From NCBI GenBank assembly GCA_913046175.1, contig CAJWSN010000072.1, positions 1-6,649 on the forward strand: DNA of 6,649 bases, in the 5' to 3' direction. Positions 1 to 6,119 of the stretch are shown here, in pieces. Origin of the DNA: an uncultured Opitutia bacterium. GTDB taxonomy: Bacteria; Verrucomicrobiota; Verrucomicrobiia; Opitutales; JABJCN01. Both the position numbers and the translations under genes were made by a program. Positions within the stretch are counted from its first letter, which is position 1. Each line of letters opens with the position of its first letter. The notes below the pieces were generated by a model. It ran no database searches and was not told the DNA's origin. It saw only the letters and a program-made list of their open reading frames with translations.

Positions 1-205
1 AGCAACAATCGTGCGGACAGGCCGTGTGCTCTGGGAAGGCGAGGCAGCTGGCGACGTCGTTCACCGTCGCGTTCGGAAGGAGGGCGAGGCTGCCCTCAAG
101 CGTGTGGCGTGGAAGCCGTCGCTGCACTGCCAGAAGCCCTCGATCGCGATCAAGAAGCTCGTCGCGCCGATGCACGCCGCGAGCGAGAACCCTGTGTCCC
201 GCGCT
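1..205. other. G+C-rich segment of different composition, possible chimeric join
   Basis: By hand count about two thirds of the first 200 bases are G or C, against about 40% in 241-300 and moderate values in the rest of the window. The change falls near a tandem TTTTGC repeat at 205-216. Within the segment the plus-strand frame starting at base 2 is open with purine-rich first positions and mostly G/C third positions. It reads like a protein fragment (RTGRVLWEGEAAGDVVHR and onward) that I do not recognise. The minus-strand frame continuing the 7TM-HD gene is also open but gives an Arg-rich peptide without the expected membrane helices. I infer that this DNA has another origin: an assembly or library chimera, or a real insertion or rearrangement. 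Confidence 0.5.
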
Positions 206-1252
206 TTTGCTTTTGCCTCGTTCGAGTTCCTGTTTCCGAAGTTCAATATATCTCTCAAACTTCTCCTTTGTTATTTCCTCACCAGACCGCAGGATCACTT
301 CGTCGCGGCCAACCGTAACAATGACATCCGGGGTGGCTGCCTCGAGTTCGCGAATCTTTTTAGCGTGTGCCACATCATCATAATGCAGGTTCGGGGTGAG
401 TCCCGATACGAAGACGTGTATCATTGGCTCCCTCAAGTTCCCGGGAATGTCCCTGTCCTCACGAATCCGGAAGCTTAACATGTCTCTTGCTGCCTTGAGC
501 GAGAGAATCTTATTCCCACTTTGTCCTTCGGGGGTCTTCTCTGTGTCGAGACTCACCAGGGTGATGGCTTCAGGATCCCGAACAGGAGGGAGTTCCTCTT
601 CCGAGTAGATGGAATGCTTGTAGATTTGTTTTAGAATAGTCAGACCGTTGGAGAGGAGACGGGTTCGTTCTTCCGGGTTGTTGTTAAGGTATATTGCTTG
701 CAGACCTTTCCTTGCATCCGCCGGAAATCCATAATCAGGTTCTGCAAAAATCTGTTTGACCCCTTCAGGCAGCAATGGGGAATCCTTCATTGGCAGGGCT
801 TTCGCTGGAGGGATTGCCTCGGGCGGTTGGTTGCCTGGCGGATTTGTTCCGGGCTTGGGTACAGAGTCTTCAAATTCACGAAGGGCACTGTCCAGACTGT
901 GGATTTTCCGCTCGAACTGTTCCATTCTCCCGGAGACTCGGCTTAGTGAAGGGGGCATCCGACTGCGGATGCTGTCTTTTTTTTGTTCGGTGAGGGTCTT
1001 GCTTGGATACGTAAACTCAAAACTTGCGACCACGTCCTCCACTGCCTTCTGCCCAATGGCTATGCCAGGCGACCGTGCCGGGGGTCTCCAAAAGCAGATT
1101 CCCGTAACTAGAAAGGCAAAAACAAGAAACAGCATCCCCGCAATAAACCGACTGCTTTCAAAAAAGCTGAAGACCCGGGTGGGTTCGCCCTGTCGTCGGC
1201 GCGTGCGTTTGCTGGCGCGCTTTTCCTGGTTCTTGGATGTTTTCAATGCCAT
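1..1252 (-). CDS. 7TM-HD family (YqfF/PgpH-like) phosphohydrolase, N-terminal part only
   Basis: The frame is open from the ATG at 1252 to the window edge (417 codons, no stop). Seen: a basic N-terminus (residues 1-26), one membrane helix at about 36-56 ending GICFWRPP, then an extracytoplasmic domain. That domain starts with IAIGQKAVEDVVASFEFTYP (65-84), has a proline-rich insert (about 132-158), and ends with PNLHYDD (287-293) and VIVTVGRDEVILRSGEEIT (310-328). These match the conserved start and end blocks of the 7TMR-HDED domain. The family continues with seven membrane helices and a cytoplasmic HD domain; Listeria PgpH, a member, hydrolyses c-di-AMP. Neither part is here. The gene lies 76 bp after phoH, the usual phoH-yqfF order, which supports the call. 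From about residue 350 (nt ~205) the frame runs into G+C-rich, Arg-rich sequence without membrane helices, so the last ~68 codons are probably not this gene. No Shine-Dalgarno is visible before the ATG. Confidence 0.8.
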   Translation of the reverse strand, partial: MALKTSKNQEKRASKRTRRRQGEPTRVFSFFESSRFIAGMLFLVFAFLVTGICFWRPPARSPGIAIGQKAVEDVVASFEFTYPSKTLTEQKKDSIRSRMPPSLSRVSGRMEQFERKIHSLDSALREFEDSVPKPGTNPPGNQPPEAIPPAKALPMKDSPLLPEGVKQIFAEPDYGFPADARKGLQAIYLNNNPEERTRLLSNGLTILKQIYKHSIYSEEELPPVRDPEAITLVSLDTEKTPEGQSGNKILSLKAARDMLSFRIREDRDIPGNLREPMIHVFVSGLTPNLHYDDVAHAKKIRELEAATPDVIVTVGRDEVILRSGEEITKEKFERYIELRKQELERGKSKSAGHRVLARGVHRRDELLDRDRGLLAVQRRLPRHTLEGSLALLPNATVNDVASCLAFPEHTACPHDCC

Positions 1253-1328
1253 TGGGAATGGGTTGAAGAAAACCGTTGGCTCGTTTCAGGCAGGAAAAAA
1301 AGTTAGACAAGAAATTAGGGTGACACGT

Positions 1329-2309
1329 TCAATGGCGCCGGTTGTCTGATCGTCTATTTTCGTAGGACTCGATGATTTTCTGAACAACAGGATGGCGCAC
1401 CACATCTGTATTCTCAAAGAAAAACATCTTGATTTCGGAAACATGGGCAAGGATTTCCATTGCCTCCTTTAACCCCGAGCGTCGACTGTGGGGAAGATCC
1501 ACCTGGGTGATATCCCCCGTAATGACCATTCGGCTGTCCTCCCCGAGACGGGTCAGGAACATCATCATCTGTTCACTCGTTGTGTTCTGGGCCTCGTCAA
1601 GCACAATAAAGGCGTGTGAAAGAGTACGACCCCGCATGTAGGCGAGGGGAGCAATTCCAATCTCTCCACGGTGGATCATTTTTTCGACATCCACCTTTCC
1701 GAGCATGTCCTCCATTGCATCGTACAGGGGTCGAAGGTAGGGAAGTATCTTTTCCTGTAGATCCCCTGGCAGATAGCCCAGCGCTTCACCGGCTTCCACT
1801 GCAGGTCGGGTCAGGATAATTTTTTTCACCTCTCCATTGATAAGGGCGTGGAGGGCCGCAGCCATGGCAAGATAGGTTTTGCCTGTCCCTGCCGGCCCGA
1901 TTCCAAACGTGACCGAGTGCCTGGGAATTATCGACAGGTATCGCTTCTGGTTCAGTGTTTTTGGGACCAGGGATTGCCTGCGCAATTTCAGCACAAGGGG
2001 ATCCTTGAAGAGGCTGCGGATTTCCTCCGCACGGTTTTCCGTCATTGCCTTGAGTACATAAAGAAAATCAGAATGCCGAATCTGCATGCCTTGTGAGCGA
2101 CCCTGTGAGAGCAATTCAAAAAACTGTCTTGCCCGTTCGACGACCTCTTTCCCCCCGTCTATTTGAATCCAGTTTTCCCGGCTGACCAGGTTCACCTTTA
2201 GACTATCCTCTGCGAGGCGCAGGTTTGCATCATCACCACAGTAGAGTTGGGACAGACTGCGGGAATCCTCGAAATGAATTCGGGTGCCGTTACCGTTCTG
2301 TGTACTCAT
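1329..2309 (-). CDS. phoH: PhoH family ATPase
   Basis: A 326-residue PhoH-like P-loop ATPase (YbeZ type), close to the family's usual length. Seen: an N-terminal PhoH-specific region (1-115), then the ATPase core with Walker A GPAGTGKT (138-145), TRPAVEAGEALGYLPGD (167-183), Walker B FIVLDEAQN (234-242), ITGDITQVDLP (263-273) and the C-terminal VVRHPVV (303-309), whose arginine is a likely finger residue. Family members are cytoplasmic and are linked to RNA and ribosome metabolism, often together with the rRNA endonuclease YbeY; the exact substrate is not settled. The ATG at 2309 was chosen over one 15 codons upstream because it overlaps the HIT stop as ATGA, a classic coupled start, while the longer version would run into the HIT coding region. 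The sequence before it has no strong Shine-Dalgarno, in keeping with coupling. The gene is the middle one of the HIT-phoH-7TM-HD operon. Confidence 0.95.
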   Translation of the reverse strand: MSTQNGNGTRIHFEDSRSLSQLYCGDDANLRLAEDSLKVNLVSRENWIQIDGGKEVVERARQFFELLSQGRSQGMQIRHSDFLYVLKAMTENRAEEIRSLFKDPLVLKLRRQSLVPKTLNQKRYLSIIPRHSVTFGIGPAGTGKTYLAMAAALHALINGEVKKIILTRPAVEAGEALGYLPGDLQEKILPYLRPLYDAMEDMLGKVDVEKMIHRGEIGIAPLAYMRGRTLSHAFIVLDEAQNTTSEQMMMFLTRLGEDSRMVITGDITQVDLPHSRRSGLKEAMEILAHVSEIKMFFFENTDVVRHPVVQKIIESYENRRSDNRRH

Positions 2310-2809
2310 GGGACTTGCTTCAACCCGACTGCCGTGGCATGCAATTTCTCCCACATTCGGTCCATTGACTCCGGTAACACGCGTGTTTCACCCAGTACCG
2401 GCATGAAGTTTGTGTCACCTTCCCATCGGGGGACAATATGGCAATGCAGGTGCCTGGGAATTCCAGCGCCTGCAGCACGGCCAAAGTTGAACCCGATATT
2501 GAAGCCGTTGGGTTCAACCGATTTTTTCAGGATTTCCTGGCCCAGTACCAGATTGTTCATTAGTTCTGTTCGCTCCTCGCTTGACAAGTCAACTAGTTCG
2601 GACACCTCACGATAGGGGAGGACCAGCAGGTGGCCAGGATTGTACGGGAACTTGTTGAGCACGATATAGGTCCACTCACCCCTATGGATGATATGACCCT
2701 CCCGGTCATCCGGGTTCTTGGGGATTTCCGTAAACGGGTTCCTGGATACTCCCGAACCTTTGGAGGCCTGGATGTATTCCATGCGCCAATAGGAATGCAA
2801 ATGTTCCAT
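2306..2809 (-). CDS. HIT domain protein, Ap4A hydrolase/phosphorylase-like
   Basis: A 167-residue histidine-triad protein. Seen: the opening MEHLHSYWRMEYI, a nucleotide-binding half (YIVLNKFPYNPGHLLVLPYR, 48-67), the block FNIGFNFGRAAGAGIPRH (103-120) and the triad HLHCHIV (120-126), in which H122 is the expected nucleophile, followed by PRWEGDTNFMPVLGETRV (127-144). The AAGAGxPxHLHxHxVPRWxGDTNF pattern is that of the bacterial HIT branch that includes the mycobacterial Ap4A phosphorylase Rv2613c. The likely role is cytoplasmic breakdown of diadenosine polyphosphates, but hydrolase and phosphorylase activity cannot be told apart here. It is the first gene of the leftward operon, and its stop shares ATGA with the phoH start. 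No Shine-Dalgarno is visible before its ATG, which is supported by the family-typical N-terminus. Confidence 0.92.
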   Translation of the reverse strand: MEHLHSYWRMEYIQASKGSGVSRNPFTEIPKNPDDREGHIIHRGEWTYIVLNKFPYNPGHLLVLPYREVSELVDLSSEERTELMNNLVLGQEILKKSVEPNGFNIGFNFGRAAGAGIPRHLHCHIVPRWEGDTNFMPVLGETRVLPESMDRMWEKLHATAVGLKQVP

Positions 2810-2938
2810 TTAGCAGTTTATTGTCATCGGTTCTCGCGGACTTTGGCCTGAATCTTCATCCCCTTGGCCCCGAGTGGATATGCCTTGCACAAAAGAATCC
2901 TTAAGAGACCTTTTCCTCCCTCTGATTGAACTTGCGAA

Positions 2939-2954
2939 AGGCGTTTAAAAGCCT
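2939..2954. repeat. 16-bp near-palindrome, possible operator
   Basis: AGGCGTTTAAAAGCCT: seven of eight symmetric pairs match (only 2943/2950 fails). Its left half, GGCGTTTAAAA, recurs 41 bp downstream as GGCGTTATAAAA at 2981-2992. The position in a divergent promoter region suggests a regulator site; no regulator family is recognised. Confidence 0.35.
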
Positions 2955-2963
2955 GTTTCTCAT

Positions 2964-2991
2964 TTGTTCTTTTTTGATCGGGCGTTATAAA
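2964..2991 (+). promoter_or_regulatory. Weak candidate sigma70-type promoter for exosortase
   Basis: TTGTTC at 2964-2969 (3 of 6 to the -35 consensus) and TATAAA at 2986-2991 (5 of 6 to -10) with 16 nt between. This would start transcription near 2998, about 60 nt before the exosortase ATG. The -35 is poor, so this is a tentative call. Confidence 0.25.
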
Positions 2992-3001
2992 AACAAACGC
3001 C
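2981..3001. repeat. Inverted repeat GGCGTT-N9-AACGCC
   Basis: A perfect 6-bp inverted repeat with a 9-nt A-rich spacer. The TATAAA at 2986-2991 lies inside it, so a protein bound here, or a hairpin, would mask a -10 box. It is not a terminator: no T-run follows. Confidence 0.4.
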
Positions 3002-3059
3002 AATAAAATGAAGAAGACCAAAGATCAATGCAACTGGAAAACAAGGCAGGGACTCCTCG

Positions 3060-3989
3060 ATGACAGACTGGTTTAAAAGTCTTTCCGGAGAAGTGCGATG
3101 GGTGCTGGTTCTCTGTCTTGCTACATTGGTTCTGCTTTGTTGGGAGCAATTGCACTGGTGGCAGGTGCGGGAGGACTATCTTTTTGGATTTCTTGCACTG
3201 CCTTTCGCACTTTTTGTTCTTCGGGAGCGTTTCCCGCAAATCCGTAAGCTTCTTGACCATTCATATGCAATTGGGGTGGATCCGCCCTGGGTTTCAGTCT
3301 TGGGGGGGGTCGGGTTTGCTGGCGCCATTCTTGCCGTGGGTTTGGGCGCATTGATCCTTTTTGTCCAGGGGCATTCACAACCAGCCTCGTTCTTGATCAG
3401 TCTCGCCTTTCCCGTCCTTGTTTTTAGTTCTGTAATTCTCTTTGCCCGAGGCAATCAGGATTCACATCTCATGCCCCTTCTTGACCGCTGGCGACTGATT
3501 TGCCTTTTGGGGTTCCCGTCACTTGTCTGGATTCTATCGACGCCCATTCTCTCTTTTCTGGAAAAGAAGGTCAGCATTTTGCTTCTTCGCCAAGTGATTG
3601 CAGCTGTCTTCCTTGTATTTGATTCCCTTGGGTTGTTTATTGAGCAGCGTGGCAGTACGCTTTTACTTCCCAAGGGCGCGGTTGGTGTTGCGGATGCATG
3701 CTCGGGAATCCGTTCGCTGATGGCATGCCTTTTTGCCGGTTCATTCCTTGGCGTGGTATGCCTTAGCCGGTTATGGAAAAAATGTCTTTTTGTTTTTTTT
3801 GCCTGCTTTCTGGCCTTTGTCTTCAATATCTTCAGGAGTCTCTTCCTGACTGCATGGGCTTATCGCAACGGCCCGGAAAGTATCGCGGGAACAGTTCATG
3901 ATGCTACCGGATTTGCGGTTCTTGGGTTGACAACCCTGTGCCTGCTGGGGTTGGTGCCTCTGCTCGAGGCAGACCGGACGGCTGATTGA
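3060..3989 (+). CDS. Exosortase/archaeosortase family transpeptidase
   Basis: A 309-residue polytopic membrane protein with about eight hydrophobic segments from residue 14 to 302. Seen in the C-terminal half are the three exosortase signatures: ADACSGIRSL with Cys214, FNIFRSLFLTAWAY with Arg259, and GTVHDATGFAVLGL with His280. Cys, Arg and His are the proposed catalytic residues of the family. Members cut PEP-CTERM-type sorting tails at the cytoplasmic membrane and are associated with extracellular polysaccharide. The protein ends right after the last helix, so no EpsI-type domain is fused; the subfamily is not assigned. The ATG at 3060 has a weak AAGGCAGG about 9 nt upstream. It is divergent from the HIT operon and 70 bp before glgA on the same strand. 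No PEP-CTERM substrate or polysaccharide cluster lies in the window. Confidence 0.9.
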   Translation: MTDWFKSLSGEVRWVLVLCLATLVLLCWEQLHWWQVREDYLFGFLALPFALFVLRERFPQIRKLLDHSYAIGVDPPWVSVLGGVGFAGAILAVGLGALILFVQGHSQPASFLISLAFPVLVFSSVILFARGNQDSHLMPLLDRWRLICLLGFPSLVWILSTPILSFLEKKVSILLLRQVIAAVFLVFDSLGLFIEQRGSTLLLPKGAVGVADACSGIRSLMACLFAGSFLGVVCLSRLWKKCLFVFFACFLAFVFNIFRSLFLTAWAYRNGPESIAGTVHDATGFAVLGLTTLCLLGLVPLLEADRTAD

Positions 3990-4059
3990 TTGCCTTTTTT
4001 GTGATTGAGGTTGAACACCTTGTTGCATTTCACAGATTCACCCGACTTTTCTCCTATTA

Positions 4060-5520
4060 ATGAAGGTTCTTTTTGTTGCGCCAGAAGTTCCCCCCCATGC
4101 GAAGGTGGGAGGGTTGGCTGATGTTGTCGGCGCCTTATCCAAGGCACTGGTTTCATTAGGCCACGAGTGTAAAATATTTTGCCCTCTATACGGGGATATT
4201 AAACCTGGCAAGGATTGGCACTCCCACCCGTCACCTCTTCCTATTGTGGCGGGGGATCATGTTTCATTCGGTAGACTTTGGGAATGCACAACCCCGGATG
4301 GAGATGTAGACCTTACATTTCTTGAGTTTAACGATTATTTTGGGAGATGTGGTATTTATGGACCGGCTGACAATGGCGACAGTTTCGGCGATAATGGTCA
4401 TCGGTTTGCGTTCTTCTGTCGTGCCGCCTTGGACTTATGCCACCATCTGGAGTGGTATCCGCAGATAATCCATTGTCATGACTGGACGACGGGTTTGATA
4501 CCCGCAATGTTGAAACTGAATGAAAGTAAGGGGCCACTTTCCGGGACATCTACTGTCCTGACCCTGCACAACCTGGAACATCAGGGGGTTTTCCCCCAGG
4601 GTATTGCTGACTTTGCGGGGTTGGCTGGCAGGGTGCCCATGGAGTCGGGTCAGCTTAATTTTCTTGGGACAGGAATTCGTTTTGCCACGAATCTTACCAC
4701 TGTAAGCCCCACTTATAGTCGTGAAATACAAGGCACTTCAGGGGGGTGTGGAATGGAAAAAATCCTCAAGCGTCGATCGGTCGACCTGTGCGGAATCCTC
4801 AATGGCATTGATACACAGGTATGGAATCCTGCGTCGGATTCTGCGCTTCCCGGAAATTTTTCAATGGATGACCTTGCCGGCAAGGCCTTGTGCCGCGAAG
4901 AATTATTGAAGGAGATGGGGCTTCCATCAAGAAAAGGCATTCCACTGTTCGGGGTGGTCTCGCGACTCTACCAACAAAAGGGACTGGACTTGCTTGCGGA
5001 GGCTTTGCCTTCTCTCCTGACCCGCAAGAAAACCCTCCAGGTTGTCGTGTTGGGGTCAGGGGATCCTTCCCAGGAAAAGGCTTTTCAGGATTTGGAACGA
5101 AAGTTTCCCGAACAGGTAGCCACCGCCACGCGATTTGATGAAAGCCTTGCCCGTCGCATTTATGCAGGATCGGATTTCTTTTTAATGCCCAGCCGTTTTG
5201 AGCCTTGTGGTCTGAGTCAACTCTATGCCATGCGTTATGGCACAATCCCGATTGTTCGCCGTACGGGTGGACTGGCGGATACGGTACACGCCTGGGATGG
5301 TAAAACTAATGGAAACGGCATCCTGTTTGGTCCCAGTAGTGTGCGGGCCCTGCTGCGTGCCATGGAGACGGCTGTCATGCTGTTCGATGATCCATCGGCG
5401 ATGCAGATCATGCAGCAGAATGGAATGTCTGAGGATTTCAGCTGGGACAAGCCGGCGTTACAATACCAATCAATTTACGTTGAGGCGCAGGAATCCAGGT
5501 TGAACCAAGTCAATCCTTGA
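4060..5520 (+). CDS. glgA: Glycogen synthase, ADP-glucose type (GT5)
   Basis: A 486-residue full-length GT5 glycogen/starch synthase that extends alpha-1,4-glucan from ADP-glucose in the cytoplasm. Seen: the start MKVLFVAPEVPPHAKVGGLADVV with the KxGGL loop (Lys15), HCHDWTTGLIP (138-148), TLHNLEHQGVFP (168-179), LNGIDTQVWNP (247-257), the C-terminal GT-B half with VVSRLYQQKGLDLL (299-312; Arg302 and Lys307 contact ADP in the family), PSRFEPCGLSQLYAMRYGTIP (377-397) with the conserved Glu381, and VRRTGGLADTV (399-409). All expected key residues are present. The KVGGL variant (Val for Thr) is common in the family. The start is fixed by the family N-terminus, although no Shine-Dalgarno is visible. 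It may be transcribed together with the exosortase (70-bp gap, no clear terminator). No glgB, glgC or glgP is present here, and its 3' end overlaps the opposing lipoprotein gene by 11 bp. Confidence 0.97.
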   Translation: MKVLFVAPEVPPHAKVGGLADVVGALSKALVSLGHECKIFCPLYGDIKPGKDWHSHPSPLPIVAGDHVSFGRLWECTTPDGDVDLTFLEFNDYFGRCGIYGPADNGDSFGDNGHRFAFFCRAALDLCHHLEWYPQIIHCHDWTTGLIPAMLKLNESKGPLSGTSTVLTLHNLEHQGVFPQGIADFAGLAGRVPMESGQLNFLGTGIRFATNLTTVSPTYSREIQGTSGGCGMEKILKRRSVDLCGILNGIDTQVWNPASDSALPGNFSMDDLAGKALCREELLKEMGLPSRKGIPLFGVVSRLYQQKGLDLLAEALPSLLTRKKTLQVVVLGSGDPSQEKAFQDLERKFPEQVATATRFDESLARRIYAGSDFFLMPSRFEPCGLSQLYAMRYGTIPIVRRTGGLADTVHAWDGKTNGNGILFGPSSVRALLRAMETAVMLFDDPSAMQIMQQNGMSEDFSWDKPALQYQSIYVEAQESRLNQVNP

Positions 5521-5980
5521 CTTTGGTGAAGGCGGACATGACCAGCTCCTTGTTTGTGCTGACAGATTTTTCCCTTTCATCATCCTTTTGGTAGGCCTTG
5601 AGGTGTAGTTCATCTTCGCCGGCATCGTTCTTTCGCTGTCCCAGGATGTAGGTGATCCGGTGGCCTTGGGTTTCAAAACTTGCATGAACATTTGTCACCC
5701 CTGCATGATCCCGCATCATCTTCCATTTCCCGTCCGAACTGGAGTTGTTGCCTTGCGCATCAGTCTTGGTCCATTGCAGGGTTCCATTGGTGTCGAAGAC
5801 CAGGGTTTCCTTTTCCTGCCAAGGACGGACTTCCGTAATCTTGCGTTCAGTTGCCCCGTTCGCTTTATCCACGACAAGCTTTTTCATGCCTCCGCTTACA
5901 TACTTGCCGGAAGGGAGCTTGGCGCATGCACTAAGAAGGGCGCTTAAGAGGAGCAGGACGAGGACCAGGTTTTTTTTCAT
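5510..5980 (-). CDS. Small predicted lipoprotein of unknown function
   Basis: A 156-residue protein with a clear lipoprotein signal: MKKN, a leucine-rich core, then the lipobox LSAC with the lipidated Cys19. The mature part of about 137 residues is polar, with a stretch like a scoring or repair domain of simple lipoproteins: ETLVFDTNGTLQWTKTDAQG (58-77) and DGKWKMMRDHAGVTNVHASF (83-102). This alternation suggests a small beta-rich fold, as in proteins with YxxDGxW-type strands. I do not recognise the family. Residues after Cys are Ala-Lys, without an inner-membrane Asp retention signal, so an outer-membrane location is possible. The C-terminus has no PEP-CTERM tail, so it is not a substrate of the nearby exosortase. 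No Shine-Dalgarno precedes the ATG; the signal peptide decides the start. It overlaps glgA at its 3' end and the 55-codon frame at its 5' end. Confidence 0.85.
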   Translation of the reverse strand: MKKNLVLVLLLLSALLSACAKLPSGKYVSGGMKKLVVDKANGATERKITEVRPWQEKETLVFDTNGTLQWTKTDAQGNNSSSDGKWKMMRDHAGVTNVHASFETQGHRITYILGQRKNDAGEDELHLKAYQKDDEREKSVSTNKELVMSAFTKVKD

Positions 5981-6098
5981 GAGTTTCTACATTCGGAATC
6001 CGCGCCGGGTTTTTTGCAAATTCAATGAAGGATCGAAGCCAGAGACAGCCAAACAGTGCAGTTAATGTAATTATGAAGATCCATTTTAGGATTTTCAT
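5931..6098 (-). CDS. Possible 55-residue membrane-anchored small protein
   Basis: A short open frame missed by a 60-codon cut-off. It starts MKILKWIFIITLTALFGCLW, a typical Lys-flanked membrane helix (residues 5-20), followed by LRSFIEFAKNPARIPNVETH and a proline/lysine-rich tail ending at TAG (5931-5933). The last 50 bases overlap the start of the lipoprotein gene in another frame, so the tail may be constrained by that gene. The topology (short N-terminus, basic flank, helix, basic tail) is that of many single-pass small proteins. A weak GGA lies about 9 nt before the ATG. If real, it would be co-transcribed with and translated just ahead of the lipoprotein. Alternatively it is a chance frame in the lipoprotein leader. 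No family recognised. Confidence 0.4.
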   Translation of the reverse strand: MKILKWIFIITLTALFGCLWLRSFIEFAKNPARIPNVETHEKKPGPRPAPLKRPS

Positions 6099-6119
6099 CC
6101 ATGTTAAGTCCGTGTTGTA

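Larger units (their letters stand above)
2810..3059. other. Divergent intergenic region between HIT operon and exosortase
   Basis: This 250-bp stretch separates the leftward HIT-phoH operon from the rightward exosortase, so it should hold promoters for both. Seen: a near-palindrome at 2939-2954, an inverted repeat at 2981-3001 over a possible -10 box, and a 23-codon open frame (ATG at 3008) overlapping the exosortase start. I see no convincing minus-strand -35/-10 pair, no rRNA or tRNA and no terminator. A minus-strand frame at 2824-3021 (65 codons, hydrophobic start) ends 14 bp before the HIT ATG; I do not call it a gene. Confidence 0.6.

Noticed and set aside
11..478. Plus-strand 155-codon frame at the left end
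   Set aside because: Only the first ~65 codons, in the G+C-rich segment, look coding. The rest is antisense to the well-supported 7TM-HD domain. Treated as part of the possible chimeric segment, not as a gene.
756..1349. Plus-strand 197-codon open frame
   Set aside because: It is the shadow of the 7TM-HD gene N-terminus on the opposite strand, which has a membrane helix and family motifs. The plus-strand product is low-complexity and unrecognisable.
2824..3021. Minus-strand 65-codon frame with hydrophobic start, ending 14 bp before the HIT ATG
   Set aside because: It has a plausible membrane start (MVFFILLAFVFI), but the rest has no recognisable character, it lacks a Shine-Dalgarno, and it would cover the exosortase promoter region and repeats. 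Kept only as a remark.
3985..4059. T-run after the exosortase stop as a terminator
   Set aside because: TTTTTT at about 3995-4000 is not preceded by a stable inverted repeat, so it cannot be called a Rho-independent terminator.
4799..5245. Minus-strand 148-codon open frame inside glgA
   Set aside because: Antisense to conserved GT5 motifs with no protein features of its own; a chance frame.
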